From contig JAODTK010005834.1 in assembly GCA_026419785.1 (NCBI GenBank), positions 62,001-126,000 of the forward strand: a stretch of DNA of 64,000 nt, read 5' to 3'. The stretch's first letter is position 1. Each line of letters begins with the position of its first letter. Shown here piece by piece: positions 57,244-64,000 of this stretch. Position numbers and translations under genes: made by a program. The stretch comes from Sclerodactyla briareus. Its lineage: Eukaryota > Echinodermata > Holothuroidea > Dendrochirotida > Sclerodactylidae. A model generated the notes under the pieces. That model had not been told where the DNA came from. It made no database searches and saw nothing but the letters and a program-made list of their open reading frames with translations.

Positions 57244-57788
57244 ACTTCACCACACTATATGCCCGGCTCAATTAGATGACAATGGAAAGCTGGTCAGTAT
57301 GTTGATCATTTTGTCTGAACAGGCCATTATGAGGGGTGGGGAGAGGGCAACAAAGGACCAAAATCGGAGTGAACAAGGCCAAATTAAACTGATCGGCATC
57401 AAGGGTCATCCAACAGCAAAGAGGTGTAGTATGTGATCTTATTGTTCCTAATTGCGAAGTGCCTTTGGAGGGCTATTCATGCTCATGCAGGTCTATTTGA
57501 AACAAATACTTTTTGTTCTTACTCCCTACATGGGGGTACACAATGCATGTTTGGAATCGACGGTCATTTTGATGAATGCGTTATTCCATTAAAATTCACA
57601 GTGCAACCAGTGACTACTGTGCCATTAACACCCTTGTAAAAATCTCTTGCGTAGATTGAACAGGAATTTAAATTCCATAATTTGGGCCATAAATCCGATG
57701 CTCTAAGCATGGGACTTGCAAGTCATATAGCACACTTGTCTCATTGGTGATGAGACAGACATACACACACATTGATTAAAGTACTCAC

Positions 57789-58084
57789 CTCTATTATGGC
57801 TCCGACTCGAGGTTCTGTGTTTGTTACGAGGGGCCCGGGGTGACCATGCCTAATCGGACCATGTACAGCTTTTATCCTTGGGGGTGTAGGAGCCTTCGAT
57901 TTAGCTACAAAAGTACTAGGTCCAGAGTTCCTATTCCCTGTTACCATAGGGTTGTTCTCAGAGTTCACAGGAGCAGGATTGTTAGGGATTCTCTCCCCCG
58001 TAGGACTGGTTCCAGCCACGGGGGGCTGCGGAATGTTTGGTATGGCATCGAGCAACTCTTCGACAGCCCAGAAATCAGGATCCT
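57789..58084 (-). CDS. Internal exon of a host gene (98 codons, proline-rich)
   Basis: On the minus strand a strong acceptor (TTTTATTCTCTATTTTATTCAG, ending at 58085) precedes AGGATCCTGATTTC, and a consensus donor (ATAGAG/GTGAGTACTT) follows at 57788. The 296 bp between is open in one frame: two leftover bases, then 98 codons beginning DPDFWAVEELLDAIPNIPQP and ending LVTNTEPRVGAIIE, in phase 0 at the donor. The product is rich in Pro, Asn, Thr and Ser and probably disordered, with one basic patch (SKAPTPPRIK). No TE similarity and no stop or indel, unlike almost everything else here, so I take it as a real exon of a minus-strand gene. Function unknown. Confidence 0.7.
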
Positions 58085-59240
58085 CTGAATAAAATAGAGA
58101 ATAAAATGTTGCTTCTTTAGTGTTAGTGTCACTTATTAACAGGTGAGTGGGACAGAGAATGTTTCTCTCAGGTGATGCATTGTGATGCAGAGACTGGATA
58201 TATTTGCTCTCGTCTAATTGGATGGGAATTTCAATGCAGTCCTAAGAGCAAGATGAGAATGTGACTGCGAATACTGCACCTCTCCTAATCTCTGGGTAAT
58301 GGGTCTTTCCACGGTTGTAAGTGCACAGCTCCCACTGAACACTATGGGGTATAGACGAGACTCTTCCCATAGCTCTATCTCTATCGTTGAGGCCTAATTT
58401 TAAACTGTCAGCACTCTTGGAGAACGCAACCAATTCATCTCATCTCTTGGGATGTTATCGTGATAAGTGGGGGGGGGGGGGAATCTGTAAGTTTTTTGTT
58501 GAGTTTCGCACTGGTAGGATGTGCAGTTTCCCTCAGGGGAGTCTCGAAAAAATTGTTATGCACACTGTTCATGCAATGACAAACAGCTATTGAACCCCTT
58601 TGACCTTTGACACAATAGCATTATCATCTCATTAACTGTAACCATGAAGAGGCTTATTGTTGGAGAGGGAGGGCGAGTATAGCCAGTGTTCATACACATT
58701 TAAATGCCTATCTCTCAGCAACAATCAGCTCAAATTGGATGGCACTCTTAATGGCGTCATGAGTGGGGCATATAACATTTGTGACATCTGATCTCATTAT
58801 AATCATCAGGGGTGTGGCCTAATACCAAATATGTTCCAAGTTAGCAAGTAATCCAGCACTTTCTGATGACGATGTTACACTTCACTGAACCCTCTTTTTT
58901 TTTTTTTAGATACTTCAGTGTACCTAACCATTCTGTGCCACATATAGTGGTAGGCCGAGGAACACTATGTTCTCACAGTGTGAGTCCCAATTATTGAGGA
59001 GATAACTATACCCCAACCCCCCCCCCCCTCCCCATGTATCTTCCTGTCTCCACTACTCCAGCAATACTCCGTCTCAATGATTGTTGGGTGTGTCAGGAGC
59101 AGAGGAAAGAATGTCAGAGAATAGAGATATGCAGCACCAGGGCAAATATTAACTTCCTATTATCCTGTATTTCAGAGACTATTTATTAGTGTTTCCTTTG
59201 CAGAGGAAATGAAGGAAGTCTTAGATCAATAGTTACTTAC
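58085..59240 (-). other. Likely intron of the minus-strand gene
   Basis: No clear exon. A minus-strand open frame at 58242-58433 (KSADSLKLGLNDRDRAMGRV and similar) lacks a convincing donor, so it is not called. A poly-G run (about 58463) and a poly-T/acceptor-like stretch on the plus strand (about 58900) are present. Confidence 0.35.
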
Positions 59241-59315
59241 TGTCGTATCTGCATAAATAGCTTTTGTTATGTAGGACACACTGCTAACATCCTTATAGAT
59301 AAAACCAGAGATTTC
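59241..59315 (-). CDS. Possible 75-bp internal exon of the same minus-strand gene
   Basis: On the minus strand, ACTTTCAGGACATTAG (acceptor) is followed by exactly 25 open codons, EISGFIYKDVSSVSYITK then AIYADTT. It ends at a near-perfect donor ACA/GTAAGTAACT at 59240. Phase is 0 on both sides. The 57789 exon needs one base from its predecessor, so at least one further exon must lie between if they belong together. Short length makes chance possible. Confidence 0.35.
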
Positions 59316-59859
59316 CTAATGTCCTGAAAGTTTGGGGGTGGCCATAGAACACATACCCCCTGTCTCCCTGTGACCATGGCAATTCCTGTCTTGACTGGTA
59401 CTATCCAAACAACCAACTTGTGGTTTATCACTGCATAGGGGACAGCAACACACAGCAACACACGCCTTAGTAAGATTCAGTGTGAAGTGATGGTAAAGAA
59501 TTCACACCATCACCAGAAAACACCCCAGGGCCCACTCAACTCCTGCATAGTAAGACAGATGCATCTCAATCTGTGACTTGTTTTCTGGGCAAATGACCAC
59601 CTGAAGCCTGGTAAAGTAACAATAACATGACTAACATATAGTTTAAGTCCATTTAACTGCCAATGACCGGTGCAACATCACTCCGTCACCAACATTGTTA
59701 TTTCATGGTCGTTATTATCATGGAAGGTCTCCTCCTCTGGCGGCTAGACTGGATTGGGGGGCAAGGCTTCACATTTCACTCCCTGGGGGAGTAATACAGT
59801 GTCCCTGGGGGGTAGAAGGTAGCACGGAACCAGACCTGCCAGATAAAAAAGGCATAATT

Positions 59860-60258
59860 ATCAATAGTAATGCCTCTAGGAATTTTTGGCGCTGGATTTA
59901 CGGTCCTTTGGGGACAGATGGAGAGAGCATGGCTGCCATTCTGTCAGACCAATCCTGCAGAATGAGGTATTCACAAAGAAACAATTGAAATATTCTCTAG
60001 AATTTTTGGACAATTTTTCGTTGAGTTTTTATTCAGATCCCATTTTACATGATAGTTCGTTGCTACAAGGGCTTCGAAGGTCAACTGCATGATGAATTAC
60101 AAGAGGCTAATATAGTCGCTGGAGAGAAAGAATGCGTAAATCAAACCCGAGTTCGTACGACTTGTCCTGTACAGAGTACAGTCTTGGAGTTTGTGCATGT
60201 GTCTTGTGCAAGATCGAAAGCATCCCCTCATGCAATACTAAATGATGTCCTAAACTGA
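59860..60258 (+). other. Overlapping coding-like frames, unidentified
   Basis: 59886-60092 reads ALDLRSFGDRWREHGCHSVR, PILQNEVFTKKQLKYSLEF. 60037-60258, after a good acceptor (TTTTTATTCAG/ATCCC), reads IPFYMIVRCYKGFEGQLHDE and ends with a stop, with Cys residues in CVNQ, TTCP and VSCA. Both are open and low in bias, but in different frames. They could be a terminal exon on the plus strand or TE debris. Confidence 0.25.
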
Positions 60259-60259
60259 C

Positions 60260-62850
60260 ACAACCCTGCAATCTTTGTTTGCCTATTGAACTTCACACAT
60301 TATTTTCACTTTCGAAAAGCATTAAGTCTATTGGAGAGGAATTGCTGTAGTGGGTTGGTACGTTGAAATGGTTACTTTGGTGAGGGAAAGACAACAGAAC
60401 TTCTGATAATTGTTGACTTATTCAACAGCATGGACATGAAATACATGACATAACTTCCCAGGTTGTCCAAGTGTGATTTCATGTGTTGATTGCGCAATGT
60501 ATTCTCCCAAGTTCTCTTCATAATGGCCCCAACTTGTGAAGGCCGATAACTCCACATCGGAACACGTATTGAAATATGGTTTGGACGCTATATATACAGT
60601 TTTTCATTCTCATTGAAATCACGCTCTGTAGTATCCAAGCCTGCAGTTGTCCTTTGAAAGTACTTGTTTAGCATCGACTAATCATTAAGCTCTGGTCACA
60701 CTATAACAATAAACTGGGGCAGACATTAACAGCGTAAGATCTCATGATTAACGCGGCGCGGAGCAGCTGGGGGGGTGGGGTGGGAATATGCTGAGACATA
60801 GCATCTAAACTTCCCCTGAATGAGTCCGCAGAATTACTATTCAAGTTATCGGCACTATTGGCTTTGTGTGTGGGTGATAATTTCTATCTAATCATTACAT
60901 TTTGCCCGTATTGCCCTCAAACTGATTATTCAAATCAAAGAACCCAAAAGAAAGGCACGGCAAAAATTAGCGCAACTGCCCACCAAATCATTGATAGAAA
61001 ACTTGAACAATAATCCTAGTTCCCCCTGTGACGTCACAAGGGCAATTCTGGTAATTGTGGGTTTTGACCGACTCACACCATTTTATCTCGCAGAAAATTG
61101 GTGAGGAACTCTTGATTCTCTAATATAATCATTGAACCAGAGTATTTACCCAAAAATGAAGTCAACTTTACATGACGCATTAGGCCTTAGGGTTCAACTC
61201 CCCGCCATACTCCAATTAACTAAAACTCGAAGGCAAGAAAAACGATGATACATTTGGTGGTGGTCTGATTTCAAATTTGGTTCACCTTTCTCAGTACATC
61301 AACATCTTCATAACCGTTTTCATCAAGAAGTCCATTCCCGAAGGGGGGGACTAAATGTCACACCTTCTTCCGCTCAACCCTATTCTGATGACCAGGCACT
61401 TGTGTCACAATCGATCGCTTGTGCCACGATTTTCTCAGAGTCCTTGACGTAATGTCTTGGAGCGACTCTTCCTCGCTACGTGTTCAGCGAGCAGAAGACG
61501 CTGGTCGACAGTGATTACATAATAGCCCTTTTCGATGGGCGTATTTTTAAAAAAGTGTACGCAGCTACGGTTTCTCTTCCTCTCTTGTCGTGCATAGTGA
61601 GCGGTTGTGCCATGTACTGTTCATCTGTGAATTTAATGGAGTCCATCTTGCCTTGTTTTGGAGTTGAGACGGAACTTTTAAAAAACCCTGAAACCGTAAG
61701 TTCCTTTCCAATTTATATGCCTCAATTGTGTGATAATTATTGGCATCCAAAACAACAAATTCTGGGGGTTTTTTGTAGTGAACAATCTTTTCGGTTCTGT
61801 TGTTTTTGACGAATGGCAACTAGGACGGGCGTAGGGTCCTTACTGAATTCCAGTTGCGCATCGAACGCTGGGCTTCAAATACTCTTCAGGGCACCACGAT
61901 CGCCGGCGTTCTCTACTTTTACTTACTAGAGGACCACGCAAGTATGGAGCAGAACTTGTCGAACGTTTACCATGTTTACCAACTTGAATGATTTCTTCGA
62001 ACGACCTACCGAAGTAATTATAAGAGACCGGAAATGGATGCTATATAAATGAACGTATAATGAATTGTCGAACATAACTGAAATTGCTATATACTGAGCG
62101 TATATGAATTTAATCGAACGAATTGCAGATGCATAGTAGATTTGAGAGGAGAGATTTTATATATATGTTATTTTTGATGTTGCAATTCGTAAACGACTCT
62201 TTTCGTTATTCTAGTCCCACGCTTCCGTACTAACCTGCTTTTTTTAAAACCGTGCCCTTGGTCAATATCCTTTGCTGCGAGTCACTGCGCACAACTTCCA
62301 TCCAAGTTTCCAAAACCTACCCCGTACCCCTCGCTGGCCACCAACCTAATCACACCTAACTTCTTATCTCCCAGTTACTGTCACGATCCATTCAACATGA
62401 CCAAACCAACTCCGTCTACCTTACGATCTTGAATTTTAGGTAGACCTAGGGACTATCTCTTCCCTCCTAAGCCGACTTCCTATCGGTCAATTATTACCCA
62501 CATATCCATCTGATCATCCCATATCATTCTTCCTAGTCTAGCCAGATCCGTCTCCACTGCCAAGAGCACAACCTCTTTACAAACAAGAACTATGCAAAAC
62601 TGCAGTATACGGGAGCAATTGATTACATTGTTTTGAAGACAACGGTGAACCTTTAAAAAATATCTTCACAAAGTTCCCCCCCCTCATGACAGGGGCATGA
62701 GGGGTTGTTGAGGGGCATCTTGAAAATACCACAGTGACCACTTCATCATTATTATTCCAGCCCATAATCCTGGCAATTGAATCAATCGAACCTCCCAGGC
62801 ACTAGTAGTTCCATGAGTTCAACGTTTGAACAATTCACCTAATCCTATTT
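60260..62850. other. No identified gene; one long open frame and one CRE palindrome
   Basis: The longest plus-strand frame in this part is 61480-61809 (109 codons, Cys- and hydrophobic-rich: KVYAATVSLPLLSCIVSGCA). It is mirrored by an 84-codon minus-strand frame; neither is recognised. GTGACGTCAC at about 61028-61037 is a perfect CRE-type palindrome. Confidence 0.3.
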
Positions 62851-62855
62851 AACAA

Positions 62856-62999
62856 ATGCCAGGATTCACACTTACCATCCAATATAATCTGGTCAGCTAT
62901 GTAGGCGATGGAATTTTACTGCCAGAGGATGTTGGATGGTCATGGGAGGAATTGAAAATAACTTTGGAAAATATCACTGATGCGGATTTTATACCTTGA
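62856..62999 (+). CDS. Short coding-like ORF (47 codons), unidentified
   Basis: ATG at 62856 opens MPGFTLTIQYNLVSYVGDGI then LLPEDVGWSWEELKITLENI, stopping at 62997. One base further in, another frame continues LDEKNMEDSNSQK up to a possible donor (AAAAG/GTGCAG, about 63034). The true exon may therefore have lost one base, through decay or assembly error. The sequence has the look of a globular protein domain. I cannot name it. It could be a host exon or the start of a transposon protein. Confidence 0.35.
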   Translation: MPGFTLTIQYNLVSYVGDGILLPEDVGWSWEELKITLENITDADFIP

Positions 63000-63557
63000 T
63001 GAGAAAAACATGGAAGATAGTAATTCACAAAAGGTGCAGAGGAATTCATTCATTTTTTTTTTCAAACCTAAGTCCTAATTCATCTGTTGCACGGTCTGAT
63101 AGGTCAATGTTTCACACTGATTTTGTCAGGCGATTTTGCAATCCTGATATCAGATGTGTTACTTACTCATTTTCAAATGCTTAGATTGAAGTTGGGAACT
63201 TGGATCTTCTCCATACTAAATATATGGTACTACATTAATTGTCAGTGATGATAATAGTCAATATATCAATGAACCTTACTGGCAAAGAAAACATGAGTAT
63301 TACCCTGGGTTAATTGAATTGTTACTGATGAGTTGAGTGGAAAAATTATGACTTCAATTATGAATTTTCTTTTTCGTGTAACATTTCTCTCCCTCAGGCA
63401 ACACAAGCAATAGGGCAGCATTGCAACTGTAATTAGGCTCCTCTTCCTCAGTGTTCTATACTGTATTCACTATATTTATCCTGGAATTCTCTGATGTTTT
63501 GCAGGTTCCCTGGTATCCCCCCCTTTAGTACACCACTACTAACCCAGAATATTGTAC

Positions 63558-63667
63558 CTTATTTCTCATTTTCTCTTCCTCCTGTTTCCGTCTCATCTGT
63601 TCTCTGAATCTTGTTGTTTCTGTAGTTGCGCATCTTCAGCTGGAGTTTATTCTGCTTTCTGGAGTTA
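63558..63667 (-). CDS. Possible coiled-coil exon on the minus strand
   Basis: Minus-strand acceptor TTTTTCTTTTAG (63668 onward) leads into 110 bp with a weak donor GTACAAT at 63557. One frame is open to a TAA two bases before the donor (KQNKLQLKMRNYRNN, DETETGGRENEK), which would make it a last exon. A different frame reads FREQMRRKQEEEKMRNK, a classic coiled coil, but has a stop upstream. The signal is suggestive, not decisive. Confidence 0.25.
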
Positions 63668-63669
63668 CT

Positions 63670-64000
63670 AAAAGAAAAAGGATTTTTTTTTTTTAAGTCC
63701 ATGCAAATGATACAATCACAGGACTCCATGTTGCTTGCAAATAATGTAATACACATTGAGTTCATATCTCTCGATGCGATTTCCAAAAGAAAATGACAAG
63801 TTCTGAAATCCGTATACAAACTCTCATACAATATCTTACTTTAATTCCCGAACTACTTATTCCTTTTTCTTCCTTTTCTCTACTTGAAGTAGAAATTTCA
63901 ATGTACATGAAACTCGTTTAACTTGGAATCTCATTATTCAGTTTCTTCCCAAAAATATAATACTTCACATGGAATATTATTAGAAATTGAAAAGGGGTGG
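63670..64000. other. No gene recognised
   Basis: A/T-rich sequence with poly-T and poly-A runs. Nothing supported up to the window edge. Confidence 0.5.

Noticed and set aside
58242..58433. Exon of the minus-strand gene
   Set aside because: No acceptable donor and a stop before any possible splice site.

Overview
The window is eukaryotic, from a repeat-rich animal genome. The DNA-transposon and retroelement families present (pogo, MULE, hAT, Polinton, Penelope-like, Ty3/gypsy, Ty1/copia) and the minisatellite-bearing non-autonomous elements are the mixture seen in marine invertebrates such as lancelets, echinoderms, hemichordates and cnidarians. I cannot fix the phylum from the sequence. There is no operon structure, no rRNA or tRNA gene that I can support, and no CRISPR array. 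Almost every recognisable coding stretch is a decayed transposable element (TE), broken by in-frame stops and single-base indels.

Layout: 0.3-0.9 kb Penelope-like reverse transcriptase remnant; 1.5-4.9 kb pogo-type transposon with terminal repeats and a broken transposase; 6.2-8.2 kb Ty3/gypsy RNase H and integrase remnant split by a ~970-bp nested insertion; 9.9-11.2 kb remnants of a TE protein family I could not assign; 13.0 kb Ty1/copia RNase H; 14.7-15.6 and 17.7-18.6 kb two hAT fragments; 16.4-17.4 kb first of four 'TGTCTCGCC' elements with internal tandem repeats and a 3' hairpin (others at 24.7, 44.1 and 52.3 kb); 19.9-23.45 kb a tandem array of ~1.47-kb units; 27.4-28.3 kb a second hairpin-ended tandem-repeat family; 30.0-35.5 kb a Polinton DNA polymerase fragment abutting three rearranged MULE pieces; 37.5-38.1 kb a minisatellite; 38.4-40.75 kb a long relic of a second unassigned DDE-like family; 41.8-42.5 kb an internally deleted gypsy pol; 45.5-47.5 kb a second pogo-type transposase relic; 57.1 kb a LINE reverse-transcriptase scrap.

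Host-gene evidence is thin. The best case is a 296-bp minus-strand exon at 57789-58084, with a good acceptor, a good donor and a 98-codon open proline-rich reading frame. A second minus-strand micro-exon (59241-59315), a possible first coding exon on the plus strand (29307-29437) and short open stretches at 59.9-60.3 and 62.86 kb are weaker. Much of the right-hand third may be intron or flank of a minus-strand gene.

No intact autonomous element and no complete host gene was found. Points most worth checking are the two unassigned transposase-like families, the Helentron-like minisatellite elements, the nested insertion in the gypsy integrase, the tandem 1.47-kb array, and the Polinton-MULE junction. 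All family assignments come from recognised motifs, not from a database search.
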